A DNA stretch of 64,000 nt. Origin: Candidatus Peribacterales bacterium. GTDB lineage: Bacteria > Patescibacteriota > Gracilibacteria > Peribacterales > Peribacteraceae. Made by a program: the position numbers and the translations under genes. Positions 1-9,208 of the stretch are shown piece by piece (positions within the stretch are counted from its first letter, which is position 1; every line of letters starts with the position of its first letter). Location of the stretch: positions 62,001 to 126,000 of the forward strand of contig JAGVDM010000005.1 of assembly GCA_020058765.1 (NCBI GenBank). Direction: 5' to 3'. The notes under the pieces were generated by a model that saw nothing but the letters and a program-made list of their open reading frames with translations, was not told the DNA's origin and made no database searches.

Positions 1-123
1 AGCAGCATCTACAGCATTCTGATCAGCCTGAGGCGCATTGCAGGAAACCAACAATAGAAAAAGTGCCACCATCCCCAGGAGATGCCCCACCAAGGAGAGC
101 CGATGCTCACAGAGCGAACGCAC
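1..123 (-). CDS. Lipoprotein, N-terminal fragment (runs off the window)
   Basis: Reading leftwards from a GTG codon at 123, an open frame runs in phase to base 1 (41 residues). The N-terminus has basic residues, then a hydrophobic stretch ending in a lipobox-like LLLVSC followed by NAPQAD. This is the layout of a signal-peptidase II lipoprotein anchored on the outer face of the membrane. The GTG start is supported by a TGCTACACT promoter element ending 8 nt upstream. The mature domain lies outside the window, so no function can be given. It lies downstream of ftsH on the same strand, but its own promoter suggests separate transcription. Confidence 0.6.
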   Translation of the reverse strand, partial: MRSLCEHRLSLVGHLLGMVALFLLLVSCNAPQADQNAVDAA

Positions 124-131
124 CGGGTGCT

Positions 132-140
132 AGTGTAGCA
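132..140 (-). promoter_or_regulatory. Extended -10 promoter for the lipoprotein gene
   Basis: TGCTACACT on the minus strand fits an extended -10 (TGN plus TANNNT). Its last base is 8 nt from the GTG start at 123, so the transcript would start at or beside the start codon. The identical 9-mer precedes ftsH. Confidence 0.5.
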
Positions 141-143
141 CTT

Positions 144-2036
144 CTATTCAACGGCTGTCTCCTCTGATTCCTTGGGGACAGATGCCTTCTTCTTGCCTTC
201 AAAGATCTCTGTGAACTCTTCTACGGTCATTGTTTCCTTCTTCAGGAGAATGACAGCCAGCTCGTCGAGCTTTGCGCGATGCTTCCGCAGCATTTCCAGG
301 GCACGTGTGTATTGTTCACTGATGGTATTTTCCACGAACGCATCGATCTGCTGTGCCTTCTCCTCCGAGTAGTTGCGGTTCATGCTCGGATCGGCGCCGA
401 GGAACACTGTCCCCTGCCGTTCGCCGTACGCCACCAGACCGAGGTCATGGCTCCCCATGCCGTAGCGCATTGCCATGTCGCGCGCGATCTGCGATGCCTT
501 CTCGATATCGTTGCTCGCGCCTGTTGTGATCTCGTTGTAGATCAATTCTTCCGCTGCCCGACCGCCAAGTAGGCCGCAGATTTCATCGAGGAACTTCGTT
601 TTGCTCGTGGTGAAGGTGTCTTCCTCTGGCAAGAACCATGTCACACCGAGTGCCGCACCTCTGGAGACAATGGAAATTTTGTGCAGCGGATCGGACTCGG
701 GGCACAGGTGACCAACAATGGCATGCCCGAGCTCATGGTAGGCAGTGATCTCCTTTTCCTTCTGTGTGAGTTTGCGGGACTTCTTGGCCATACCAATGGT
801 GACTTTTTCGACAGCCTCCACTAGATCCTTCTGCACGATGTTCTTGGCCTTTCTCTTGGCAGCATTGATCGCAGCCTCGTTCATAATGTTCTCTAGATCA
901 GCACCAGCAAGACCCACGGTCTGCTTGGCTATGTCGCGCAGATTGAGCCCCTTGGCAATCTTCTTATTGCGCGTGTGCACTTCCAGAATCTTCACGCGTG
1001 CTTCCAGATCGGGTTTGTCGATGAAGACGCTGCGATCGAAACGACCAGGGCGCATGAGTGCTCTATCGAGCACATCGGGGCGGTTGGTTGCCGCCATGAC
1101 AATCACGTTTGTGCCCTGCTCGAAGCCATCCATCTCGGTAAGGATCTGGTTGAGTGTCTGTTCACGCTCGTCGTGACCACCACCAAAACCAGCGCCGCCG
1201 CGTTGGCGACCTACAGCATCAATTTCATCGATGAAGATGATGCAGGGTGAATTGCGCTTCGCTTTGGCGAAGAGATCACGCACGCGGCTGGCACCCACGC
1301 CCACGAACATCTCGACGAATTCGGAACCGGCAATAGAGAAGAACGGCACGCCCGCTTCGCCAGCAACGGCGCGAGCGAGGAGTGTTTTCCCTGTGCCTGG
1401 AGCGCCTACAAGCAGCACGCCCTTCGGAATCTTGGCGCCAATGTTCATGTACTTCTTGGGGTTCTTGAGGAAGTCGACTACTTCTTCGAGCTCCTCCTTT
1501 GCTTCATCCATACCTGCTACATCTTTGAACCGCGTGCGTACCTGCCGCGCATCGGCAATGCGAGCGCGCGACTTCCCAAAGGAAAGCGCCGTGCTCTGGC
1601 TGCGAGCAATACCGCGGAAGAGCCAGAAGATGCCTCCAATGATGAGCAAGAAGAAGAGAAGGTCGGGCAGGATGGCGTAGAACATGTGTGTGCTCTCGCG
1701 GTTTTCGATGCTCACGACTGTGTCGTTGTCTGAATCGTTCCAACCTAAATCTGCAATGCTCTCCCCTGCCTTATATGCCTGTACAAGCGAACCTGTATCG
1801 CTGCGCAGCGTGGCATACACCGTGTTGTCTCGCACAATGATCTCCGCGTACTCCTCCGCATCATATCCGCGCGTGATCTCGCTCAACGACACCTCCTTTG
1901 CATCGCTGAACTTCCGATCATCCGCGCGCTGCGGTGCAGTAATGTTGAGTACTGCGAAAAATAGCAGCAGGCAGAGGAGAAACGCCGTGAAGAGCCATTG
2001 AGGACGACGAGGTGGCTGTCGAAGTGGGGTGGCCAT
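144..2036 (-). CDS. ftsH: ATP-dependent zinc metalloprotease FtsH
   Basis: This is a 630-residue membrane-anchored AAA+ protease that extracts and degrades membrane and cytoplasmic proteins as a hexamer. Visible parts in order: a transmembrane helix near residues 14-33, an extracytoplasmic segment of about 85 residues, a second helix near 121-143, an AAA+ module with Walker A GAPGTGKT, Walker B FIDEID and the second region of homology ([20 protein letters not shown]), then a protease domain with the zinc site HELGH. The C-terminus is Lys/Glu rich. Length and order match typical bacterial FtsH. The ATG at 2036 follows an extended -10 box by 10 nt and no Shine-Dalgarno sequence is present. It is divergent from the PMT-type gene at 2149. 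Confidence 0.97.
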   Translation of the reverse strand: MATPLRQPPRRPQWLFTAFLLCLLLFFAVLNITAPQRADDRKFSDAKEVSLSEITRGYDAEEYAEIIVRDNTVYATLRSDTGSLVQAYKAGESIADLGWNDSDNDTVVSIENRESTHMFYAILPDLLFFLLIIGGIFWLFRGIARSQSTALSFGKSRARIADARQVRTRFKDVAGMDEAKEELEEVVDFLKNPKKYMNIGAKIPKGVLLVGAPGTGKTLLARAVAGEAGVPFFSIAGSEFVEMFVGVGASRVRDLFAKAKRNSPCIIFIDEIDAVGRQRGGAGFGGGHDEREQTLNQILTEMDGFEQGTNVIVMAATNRPDVLDRALMRPGRFDRSVFIDKPDLEARVKILEVHTRNKKIAKGLNLRDIAKQTVGLAGADLENIMNEAAINAAKRKAKNIVQKDLVEAVEKVTIGMAKKSRKLTQKEKEITAYHELGHAIVGHLCPESDPLHKISIVSRGAALGVTWFLPEEDTFTTSKTKFLDEICGLLGGRAAEELIYNEITTGASNDIEKASQIARDMAMRYGMGSHDLGLVAYGERQGTVFLGADPSMNRNYSEEKAQQIDAFVENTISEQYTRALEMLRKHRAKLDELAVILLKKETMTVEEFTEIFEGKKKASVPKESEETAVE

Positions 2037-2046
2037 TACGAGCGCG

Positions 2047-2055
2047 AGTGTAGCA
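2047..2055 (-). promoter_or_regulatory. Extended -10 promoter of ftsH
   Basis: TGCTACACT on the minus strand ends 10 nt before the ftsH ATG, predicting a leader of only a few nucleotides. The divergent gene at 2149 has a matching element on the other strand. Confidence 0.5.
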
Positions 2056-2133
2056 TCACTCGTGGAAAAATGAGAGGAAGTTTGCCTGTTTCATGCCAAA
2101 AAACATTCCTGTCGCACAACAGGTATTTGCTCC

Positions 2134-2141
2134 GCTACACT
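2134..2141 (+). promoter_or_regulatory. -10 promoter element for the PMT-type gene, predicting a leaderless mRNA
   Basis: GCTACACT ends 7 nt before the GTG at 2149, so transcription would start on the start codon itself. This supports GTG as the true start. Confidence 0.5.
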
Positions 2142-2148
2142 ACGCCCT

Positions 2149-3666
2149 GTGCGTCTCTCCGAGATTCTCCATCGCATACAACAGCCGGCGGCAGTCGGGC
2201 TCTTCCTTATTACACTGTTGTCGTTTTTTTCGTACGTGCACAATTACGCAGAGCCAGATGCGCTCTTTTGGGATGAGAACTACCACATCGCTAGTGCACA
2301 GAAGTACATCCACGGCGTGTTCTTTATGGAGCCGCACCCTCCGCTTGGTAAATTACTGATTGCTGCCGGGGAACTTCTTCTCTCACCCAACGAAGCAACG
2401 GATCAGTTCATTGGTACAGACTACGCAAAAGATCCACCAAAAGGATTCTCGTTTGCGGGGTATCGCTTATTTCCCGTGCTGCTTGGGTGGCTCTGCGCGC
2501 CAATCTTTTTTGGCATCATGTTTGTTGTTACACGTAGGAGTTTGCTCGCCACACTGCTGAGCTTTTTGTATGTGTTCGATAACGCGATCATCGTCCACAG
2601 CAGGTCGGCAATGCTGGAATCGGCCATTCACTTCTTCCTGCTGGCAATGTTGCTGTGCTTCCTACTGGTACTGCGGTCGGAACACTACTCCAAGCAGCAG
2701 CGCATTTTTGCCGTGGTGATGGGTATGGCGTTTGGCGCACTCGTGACCACAAAGCTCAATGGGCTTGTGATGCTTGTGCTCTTCCCAATGTTGCTCTGGC
2801 ACTTCCGCAATGCGTTGCATGCAGGCGCCGAAGTATTCGTACTTACCACTGCTGGATTCCTACTCGTGTTCGTACCGGTGTGGCACACGCACTTCGCTCT
2901 TGGCTCACGCGTGATTACCACACTGCCGGATGGCAATAATGAGCCGGGGTTCTACCAGGCATCTCCCGCGTACAAGGCTATCGTGCGAGAAGGGAAGAAC
3001 GGCTCACTCCTGAACTTCCCCGTAATGCTTGCCGACTCCATGAACTTCGTGGGGCACTATGAACGTGGTGTGCCTCCGTTGGATCTGTGCAAAAGCGGTG
3101 AAAACGGCAGCCCGTGGTTCCTGTGGCCATTCGGTGGACGCACGATCAGTTTCCGTTGGGCCACACCTAACGGATATGCCTACCAATACCTGTACCTTGT
3201 GCCGAACTTGGTGGGATGGATGGTTTCCCTTGCTGGCGTAATTCTGGCCGCCGGACTGCTGCTCGCATCGGCAATCCTCCCGCTGAAAGAAAAACTACAA
3301 CACGGGTTTTTGATGTTCACACTCCTGGGTCTGTATGGCGGCTACATGGTCGCCATTAGCCGCATTGATCGTGTGATGTACCTGTACCACTACTTCCCTG
3401 CCCTGCTGTTTGGCTACGTGCTCTTTGCTATCGCCATTATGGAAATACGTCGGCTTGGCCCCATTGCCGTTACGGCAAGTATCCGCACAGGCATTGTGTT
3501 TGCCTGTGCGATGGCGGTGTTCGCAAACTATGAGTACTTCCGCCCGCTCACCTACTACAAATTGATCACCGATGCGGAGTTCCAGCAACGCAACTGGCTG
3601 CAGATTTGGGATATGAAGTGTGTGAAGTGCGAGCGCGACAGTATGCTCGTGAAGAAGACGTGCTAG
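2149..3666 (+). CDS. PMT-type (GT39) dolichyl/polyprenyl-phosphate-mannose protein mannosyltransferase
   Basis: This 505-residue polytopic membrane protein has the hallmarks of the GT-C family GT39/PMT. The first extracytoplasmic loop contains the acidic WDENYH motif, followed by FMEPHPPLGKLL, which is typical of protein O-mannosyltransferases. Roughly ten hydrophobic segments follow. No MIR domain is present, as in bacterial PMTs. The expected reaction is transfer of a sugar from a polyprenyl-phosphate carrier to Ser/Thr of exported proteins on the outer face of the membrane; the sugar cannot be read from sequence. The GT2 at 3778-4467 (convergent) is of the dolichyl-phosphate-sugar synthase type and could make the lipid-linked donor; this pairing is inference. 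Confidence 0.85.
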   Translation: MRLSEILHRIQQPAAVGLFLITLLSFFSYVHNYAEPDALFWDENYHIASAQKYIHGVFFMEPHPPLGKLLIAAGELLLSPNEATDQFIGTDYAKDPPKGFSFAGYRLFPVLLGWLCAPIFFGIMFVVTRRSLLATLLSFLYVFDNAIIVHSRSAMLESAIHFFLLAMLLCFLLVLRSEHYSKQQRIFAVVMGMAFGALVTTKLNGLVMLVLFPMLLWHFRNALHAGAEVFVLTTAGFLLVFVPVWHTHFALGSRVITTLPDGNNEPGFYQASPAYKAIVREGKNGSLLNFPVMLADSMNFVGHYERGVPPLDLCKSGENGSPWFLWPFGGRTISFRWATPNGYAYQYLYLVPNLVGWMVSLAGVILAAGLLLASAILPLKEKLQHGFLMFTLLGLYGGYMVAISRIDRVMYLYHYFPALLFGYVLFAIAIMEIRRLGPIAVTASIRTGIVFACAMAVFANYEYFRPLTYYKLITDAEFQQRNWLQIWDMKCVKCERDSMLVKKTC

Positions 3667-3777
3667 GTCAGTCTAGCCATTTAAATCTATTCTAGGTGGG
3701 ACGCTCGCTCCACAGAGCCCCCCTCACAGTTCTTCATGCAAGAGGAACATGTGATAGATTCGTTGGAGATCAAAACG

Positions 3778-4467
3778 TCAGCGCGACAGCCGCAGCCGCA
3801 CCAAATCTCGGAACATCCGAAGAATCACCGAGAGCTTTGCGCCTGTTTGCTGACCGTACAAACGTGGATAGTGCTCCACGAATACCTGTTTCCATGCAAT
3901 CCCCTTACGCTTGGCGCGGTAGAACGTCTCTGCATTAAAGAGTGCGCCCGTCGCGAACTCCGGGCAAATGGTAGACCAAATGTCTCGCCGGAACATCTTC
4001 ATGGCGCAATTGATATCTCGCACCCAGATGCCAAGAATCAATACATTCAGCACGGCGAATCCTTTAGCGTTCAGCTTCCGCATGAACGGATCTGCACGTT
4101 TGCGACGGCGACCGGTAATGATGGCGTACTCGCCAACGAATGGCAGCAGTTTGCGGAAGTCATGTGCCTTAAATTGACCATCGCTATCCATAAAGGCAAT
4201 CCATTCCTTGGTGCCGGCATCCAAACCCGATTGGACTGCGCAGCCATAGCCACGATTCACCTCATGGGTCACCACCTTCAGTTGCGAAATTTCTGCAGCC
4301 AAGCGTGCGAGTACGGCACCTGTACCATCTCGTGATCCATCATTCACCGCAATGATTTCACCATCCACCTGATCCTCTACAAACCACCTAAGTACGTCGC
4401 GAATCGTCTGTTCAACGTTCGCTTCTTCGTTGTAGCACGGCAAGGCAATGGAGATGCTCACGCTCAT
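3778..4467 (-). CDS. Family 2 glycosyltransferase, polyprenyl-phosphate sugar synthase type
   Basis: The 229-residue cytoplasmic GT-A fold protein begins at ATG 4467 (SVSISIALPCYNEE), which places the first beta strand at the N-terminus as in GT2 enzymes. A longer frame back to 4569 has no family resemblance. Visible motifs: PCYNEE, VNDGSRDGT, NRGYGCAVQSG and the metal-binding MDSDGQ. There is no C-terminal membrane domain. The likely role is transfer of a sugar from a nucleotide donor to undecaprenyl or similar phosphate. It is divergent from the planctomycete-like gene at 4654. Confidence 0.8.
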   Translation of the reverse strand: MSVSISIALPCYNEEANVEQTIRDVLRWFVEDQVDGEIIAVNDGSRDGTGAVLARLAAEISQLKVVTHEVNRGYGCAVQSGLDAGTKEWIAFMDSDGQFKAHDFRKLLPFVGEYAIITGRRRKRADPFMRKLNAKGFAVLNVLILGIWVRDINCAMKMFRRDIWSTICPEFATGALFNAETFYRAKRKGIAWKQVFVEHYPRLYGQQTGAKLSVILRMFRDLVRLRLSR

Positions 4468-4596
4468 TGGGGTGAAGTATTGCCGGAGATCGAGAAAAAG
4501 TACACCAATGGCAATTGATGGAGGGTGTGAGGCAAATACGAGAACACTCTTTCCCCAAGTTCGCAGCAAGAATCATACACAGAATGGCTACTAGAC

Positions 4597-4626
4597 TTGA
4601 CAAAAGGAGAAATTGTATAGTATCAT
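4597..4626 (+). promoter_or_regulatory. Sigma70-type promoter of the planctomycete-like gene
   Basis: TTGACA at 4597-4602, an 18-nt spacer, then TATCAT at 4621-4626. The expected transcript start is near 4633, giving a leader of about 20 nt to ATG 4654 without any purine-rich ribosome binding site. Confidence 0.55.
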
Positions 4627-4653
4627 TTTCATCTATTGCGTTAAGCTATCGAA

Positions 4654-7422
4654 ATGAGCGTTTCTACCGTCAAAACCGGCGAAGCTCAGGGGGAATTCGA
4701 TCCCTACGCTGAATGGCTGTCCATTGGGATGGATAATCGGCCGATCACGCACTATGCGCTGATGGGCTTTTCTCAAGCAGAAGCTCTAAAAATGTTCGGC
4801 CGTGCGCTCACAGAAGCGGAGAAAAAGCGTGTGGAAGCCGCCGCAGATCGCAATATGAGCTTCGTGCGCAATTATCAGACTGGAAGCCAGAGTGCGCTTT
4901 CGCAGCGGATCCTGAATGAACTCGCCAGGGCAAAAGTGATACTTCTGGATGACAACCAGAAGCTCCGATACGACGCTAGTTTGGGCAGATCCATCAGCAT
5001 CGGCCCGCACCAAGGTGTGCGCCAGGCATTGTTTGAAACAACGGGAGCACAAAAGGTGGAGTTGGGTATAGAGCCACCAAAAACCAAAAGACCCCAACCT
5101 CGGCAAGTGGCTCCTGCCCCCAAAGCAACTGGCAATGGATCTCCGGTAACACCAAGCGCACCTGCTGTGCCACCTGCAGTCGTGCCGACCAAGGCACCAC
5201 CACCTGTATTGGAAGTGCTGGATCACGGTCCTGTTGTCGCTCCTGAACAAGGATGGAATTTTGCAGGAGCCAGCGATCAATCTTCGATTGATGCCTACAA
5301 ACGCAAAAAACAGGAGCCGAGCTGGTTGCAGAAAAATACAGCTGCAGTAGTAGCAACTGTTGGTGGTATTGCTGTGGTTGGTGCAACTGGCTTGTATGCC
5401 ATCTTTGGCGGTGGCGGCAAACCCGCAGAGTCAGAAGACAATCGTCCAGTTCTCAAAAAGACGGACGATGATCTTGTGAAGCATCCACCCATCAGGCCTC
5501 TGGGCGTTCCAACAGTGGAGCCGGAAAAGCCGGTGATCGGTACGCCGGTTGAAGGAGAGAAAGATCCTCCACAAGTTGCCATCAATGTGCCGGAGGTGAA
5601 GATTGACCCCGAGGCAGAAGCAAAGCGTCTTGCAGAGGAACAGAAAAAGAAAGAAGAGGAGGCGCAGAAGAAATTCGATGCAGATGTGGAACAGCAGTTC
5701 CGTAGCCTGCAGACACGATACGCCAATCTGCCATCTTCCAACTTAGAGCAGCTCGGTGAAACAGAACCTGATTCTGTAACGAAAACTGCGCTTACTCGTC
5801 TGGTAGCCGAGCGCCGTGCACAGGAGCAATCCACCGCTGTATTCAGGGGCAAAGTGGAAGAGATGTTCAAAACGCTTTCGGCACCAAACAGTGCCTACAA
5901 AGATTTTGAGCCTGCACAGATTGTTGCGGCAGCGAAGGGCGAAAAGGATCCTGTAACGCAAACAGCACTGTTCATTTTGGCTGCATCACGCGCAGGCCGC
6001 GCCGGCAATGCATCTGAACTACACAATGCTCTTAACAGCATCAATGTTGCCCAGTTCCCGAGAGCACAAGTGATTTCCGTAGAAGCAAGCCTCCTCGCTG
6101 GGAATGTGAATGCTCCATCAAAAGACATTACGCTGGAAGAAAGACTGGGCATGGCTGGTCTGGCCACCCATGACATCATGGATGAAGCAATTGTTCTGGA
6201 TGACTTCAAGACCGCAAACAAGCTCCTTGCAGCAGCTGAGGAATACATGAAAGGAATCAGCACGGGATCAATACGTAACCCCGACGATCGAATGCACTAC
6301 GGAGAAATGCAGAAAAATCTGCGAGCACGCATTGTAGCGAGAAAGCAACAGCTTGCGACATTCTCCACTTTGCATGCCACCCATCAGTCCGGTCTCAACC
6401 TTGCCCTAGAGCCAAAGGGGCCCCAGGAGCACGTGCAGACAGGCATCTACTTGATCATTGCTAAGCGAGATTGGAAACAGGCATTGCCACACTTCCAAGC
6501 CGGTAACGACGCATTGCTCGCAAAGGCGGCGCAGATGGAAGCGGGTAAAGTAACAGATGCCCAAGGGCAGTATGCCCTCGCAGTGGCATGGAAGACTGCA
6601 GGCGACGGCAAGGCAGCTGGCGAGGCTACACCATGGTACGAGCGCGCTGCGCACTGGCTTGTACTAGCAGAGAAGCAGAAGCCAAAGGGTAAGTTGGAGT
6701 TGGATGTAGCGTTACTAAGGAAAGAGTTGGAAAGGAGTGGGGTATCTTTGCCAACCGATGCGGTGCAGGTTGCAGAGGTTGCAGTTGAAAAAGAAATGTT
6801 CCCTGAGGGGAAATGGAGTGAAAACGTCCTTGCAAAGGTGGATTTTGAAAAATTGCGTGTGCTTCGAGGAACATGGCAAAAAGCTGAGAATGGAGGTGTG
6901 CAAAACACCACCCCTATTGATAAATGTAGGATAGGTATCCCACTGGAGATCAAGGGTGACTACGATTTGCGATACGTCTTTACTAGGACACGCGGCACAG
7001 ATGGGGTTTGCATCATAATTCCAATTATGGATAGCACTGGCAATATCAGAAATACAATGCTCTTGATCAGCGCAGGTGATGGAGCAGTGGGTGGACTAGA
7101 AGTAATTGACGGCAAGCGATCAGATGCAAATCCAAGTACCGTCAAACCCTCAATGATTCAAAACAATGCGCAATATGAATTGGTAGTAAGTGTTCGGTAC
7201 GGAGCTGTGAACCGTCAACCATTAGTTGCCATTCAATCAGCCATTAATGGTAAGCCTTACGTCGGATGGCAAGGGAATCCAGACTCACTTTCAATGACAC
7301 CGAAATGGGAATTACCAGCAGATGCGCAGGTTGGCTTAGGGTCTAATAATACAAACGTAACTTTTCATAGTTTAGAGGTGAAAAGAGGAGCTAAAACAAC
7401 AGTCGACTTGGATCAGAAATAG
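4654..7422 (+). CDS. Large single-pass membrane protein resembling planctomycete multidomain proteins
   Basis: This is a 922-residue protein. Residues about 13-112 (FDPYAEWLSI, HYALMGF, AAADRNMSFVRNYQTG, ALSQRILNELARAKVILL, LRYDASL) resemble a DnaJ-like N-terminal module I know from many Planctomycetes proteins. A Pro-rich linker and one transmembrane helix near 227-250 follow, then a Lys/Glu coiled coil near 310-345 and a helical region. Near 600-690 a segment (RDWKQALPHFQAGND, then YERAAHWLVLAEK) also resembles planctomycete repeats. The C-terminal 190 residues (DYDLRYVFTRTRG, GGLEVIDGKRSDANPSTV, GLGSNNTNVTFHSLEV) look like the beta-sandwich that closes those planctomycete proteins. Topology predicts the small N-domain inside and the bulk outside. 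Function is unknown. The last 500 bases turn AT-rich. The family resemblance is from memory and not from a search. Confidence 0.75.
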   Translation: MSVSTVKTGEAQGEFDPYAEWLSIGMDNRPITHYALMGFSQAEALKMFGRALTEAEKKRVEAAADRNMSFVRNYQTGSQSALSQRILNELARAKVILLDDNQKLRYDASLGRSISIGPHQGVRQALFETTGAQKVELGIEPPKTKRPQPRQVAPAPKATGNGSPVTPSAPAVPPAVVPTKAPPPVLEVLDHGPVVAPEQGWNFAGASDQSSIDAYKRKKQEPSWLQKNTAAVVATVGGIAVVGATGLYAIFGGGGKPAESEDNRPVLKKTDDDLVKHPPIRPLGVPTVEPEKPVIGTPVEGEKDPPQVAINVPEVKIDPEAEAKRLAEEQKKKEEEAQKKFDADVEQQFRSLQTRYANLPSSNLEQLGETEPDSVTKTALTRLVAERRAQEQSTAVFRGKVEEMFKTLSAPNSAYKDFEPAQIVAAAKGEKDPVTQTALFILAASRAGRAGNASELHNALNSINVAQFPRAQVISVEASLLAGNVNAPSKDITLEERLGMAGLATHDIMDEAIVLDDFKTANKLLAAAEEYMKGISTGSIRNPDDRMHYGEMQKNLRARIVARKQQLATFSTLHATHQSGLNLALEPKGPQEHVQTGIYLIIAKRDWKQALPHFQAGNDALLAKAAQMEAGKVTDAQGQYALAVAWKTAGDGKAAGEATPWYERAAHWLVLAEKQKPKGKLELDVALLRKELERSGVSLPTDAVQVAEVAVEKEMFPEGKWSENVLAKVDFEKLRVLRGTWQKAENGGVQNTTPIDKCRIGIPLEIKGDYDLRYVFTRTRGTDGVCIIIPIMDSTGNIRNTMLLISAGDGAVGGLEVIDGKRSDANPSTVKPSMIQNNAQYELVVSVRYGAVNRQPLVAIQSAINGKPYVGWQGNPDSLSMTPKWELPADAQVGLGSNNTNVTFHSLEVKRGAKTTVDLDQK

Positions 7423-7439
7423 AAAATTTGTTCGTCTGC

Positions 7440-8354
7440 TTATTTGTCGCGAATACGACGATCAAGGAGCAATTTTCCGAAAAAACCAAAAATCGTTAAC
7501 ACAATCAAATCAATGCCTCTGCGAATGATCGCAAGTGTGAACATATCTTCAGCTGCAATACCCATGTAAAAACCAACAAAAATATAATACGCCTCTAGAA
7601 GGCCTATGCCTCCGGGTGTGAAGCTAATAAATAACAAAATGGAACTGATTGCTGTTATTAGCAATGCACCCAAAATACCAACGTCAATATTGATGCTTTG
7701 AAATATCAACATTAAAAATACCGACTCTGAAATGAGATAGACAAGCTGATATGCAGCAACTCCAAACAGGATTCTTTGATTACCCAGTATAGACCGCCAA
7801 CTATGCAATAAATGATCAAATTTAGCAGGCAATTTAATCTTATTGCTAAGAATAATAACCACGAGAGTAATGGCAATAATTGAGGAAAAAAGTGCTAGAT
7901 ACCGCGAAAGATTTCCTCCCTCATTAGAAAATGAGAGGTAGATTATTACTAATAAAACGACGAACGAGCTGTTTAGTATTGTTACCAGACAAAGGCCGCC
8001 AACTGATGTGATGAAGCGATAGTATGTAAGTTGATATCCCATTTTAAGGAACCATGCTCTAAATACTATTCCCGCTCGTACTGGCGAAACCAAATTTAAC
8101 CAAGAACTTGTCGCAACCAACCAAAATGGCTCTTTCAAATAAACATGATGTGCCGTTAAGGAAATCTTAATTTGCTGACCATTCAGCCATATGCTCAGAA
8201 TGGCAAAGGGCACTGCAAAAAAAATCGGAACTACGTTTACGTTAATAAAAGCATCCTTGTTAACGACAATAAACCAAGTCGCTGTTATCAAAAAAAGGGC
8301 GACGACGACGATATTAACAATTGTAGATATTTTTAGTTTGGTAATTCGCGACAT
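7440..8354 (-). CDS. Flippase-like integral membrane protein (LPG synthase transmembrane/UPF0104 type)
   Basis: This 304-residue protein has about eight hydrophobic segments and the pattern of the lysylphosphatidylglycerol synthase transmembrane domain family, including the late motif SFTPGGIGLLEAYYIF (in the family usually PGGxGxxE) and SPVRAGIVFRAWFL. Such proteins are often found in glycan loci and proposed to move lipid-linked sugars, but the substrate is not readable here. I chose ATG 8354 over a TTG at 8402 because the region between holds a TATAAT promoter. The gene is distinctly AT-rich compared with ftsH or the ribosomal genes, with many AAA and ATT codons, which suggests transfer together with the next two genes. 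Confidence 0.75.
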   Translation of the reverse strand: MSRITKLKISTIVNIVVVALFLITATWFIVVNKDAFINVNVVPIFFAVPFAILSIWLNGQQIKISLTAHHVYLKEPFWLVATSSWLNLVSPVRAGIVFRAWFLKMGYQLTYYRFITSVGGLCLVTILNSSFVVLLVIIYLSFSNEGGNLSRYLALFSSIIAITLVVIILSNKIKLPAKFDHLLHSWRSILGNQRILFGVAAYQLVYLISESVFLMLIFQSINIDVGILGALLITAISSILLFISFTPGGIGLLEAYYIFVGFYMGIAAEDMFTLAIIRRGIDLIVLTIFGFFGKLLLDRRIRDK

Positions 8355-8403
8355 AGAATTGGAAACTGAGATTGAAGCTAGAAAACATGTTTGTTTACTC
8401 AAA

Positions 8404-8412
8404 CATTATAAG
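8404..8412. promoter_or_regulatory. Overlapping divergent -10 boxes
   Basis: CATTATAAG contains TATAAT on the minus strand (8410-8405), about 50 nt before the flippase-like ATG. On the plus strand CATTAT (8404-8409) ends 8 nt before the methyltransferase ATG at 8418. One small palindromic core could serve both directions. Confidence 0.4.
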
Positions 8413-8417
8413 AATCT

Positions 8418-9170
8418 ATGATTAAGAATCTAAGTATTATGCCTATCTACACTAAAGAACAATTAAGGGGCTTGTACAACCTTGACGAACATCATAGATG
8501 GATGGAAGTCATAGATGAAAATGACGTTTGTCACCCTTGTTACCCTCTTTATTTGCGACAAAAGGAAAGAATTTTAAATTTAGTCCCATACATTCAATTT
8601 GAAAATAATCCTTCTGTTGCTGAATTTGGATGTGGAAACGGAATTTTTGGCGAAGTAATCAGTAAAAATGTGCGGTCGTATGTTGGAATTGATTTTTCAA
8701 ATGATTTCATTGCCCTGGCAAAAAAACGCCACACACTTTTAGGTATAAAAAATAGCCAATTTTTCTGTGATGAAGTTGCTAGCTTTGCTCTCAGTAATAA
8801 AGAGAGTTTCGATATGGCATTTTCAATAGATTTTAGCGAGCACTTCTATGATTCTGACTTTGTTAAGATATTTACATCTATTAAAGACACGCTAAAACCC
8901 GGAGGTACTTTATACATTCACACTCCAAATGGTGACTTTATTTTGGAACTTATGAAAAAATTTCATCTTATTAAGCAAACCTTGGGACATGTTGGTATTA
9001 GAAATTTCCGACAACATGTAAACCTATTAAAAAGAACTGGCTTTAATAATATTCGCATAACTTATATACCTCACTATGTAAGGCTTTTTAGGCGTTTTCA
9101 CGCAATGAGCTATTTGCCATTTTTGGGACGATTTTTTGGCGCTCGAATATTAATTGTTTGTGAAAAGTAA
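8418..9170 (+). CDS. Class I SAM-dependent methyltransferase
   Basis: The 250-residue protein has the Rossmann methyltransferase signature: motif I VAEFGCGNGIFGEV (about residues 62-75), the acidic end of strand 2 in YVGIDFS, FDMAFSIDFSEH and LKPGGTLYIHTPNGDF. It fits the Methyltransf_11/25 group, which includes enzymes acting on sugars, lipids and small molecules. Its place between a flippase-like gene and a WecB-like epimerase suggests a glycan substrate, by inference. Low GC, like its neighbours. A second ATG at 8439 is possible. Confidence 0.8.
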   Translation: MIKNLSIMPIYTKEQLRGLYNLDEHHRWMEVIDENDVCHPCYPLYLRQKERILNLVPYIQFENNPSVAEFGCGNGIFGEVISKNVRSYVGIDFSNDFIALAKKRHTLLGIKNSQFFCDEVASFALSNKESFDMAFSIDFSEHFYDSDFVKIFTSIKDTLKPGGTLYIHTPNGDFILELMKKFHLIKQTLGHVGIRNFRQHVNLLKRTGFNNIRITYIPHYVRLFRRFHAMSYLPFLGRFFGARILIVCEK

Positions 9171-9208
9171 CCTGAGATGAGATTCCACTTTTGGTTTCCA
9201 AAAAGAAT

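Noticed and set aside
3736-4335. A 199-residue plus-strand frame
   Set aside because: Antisense to the GT2 at 3778-4467, which carries clear motifs.
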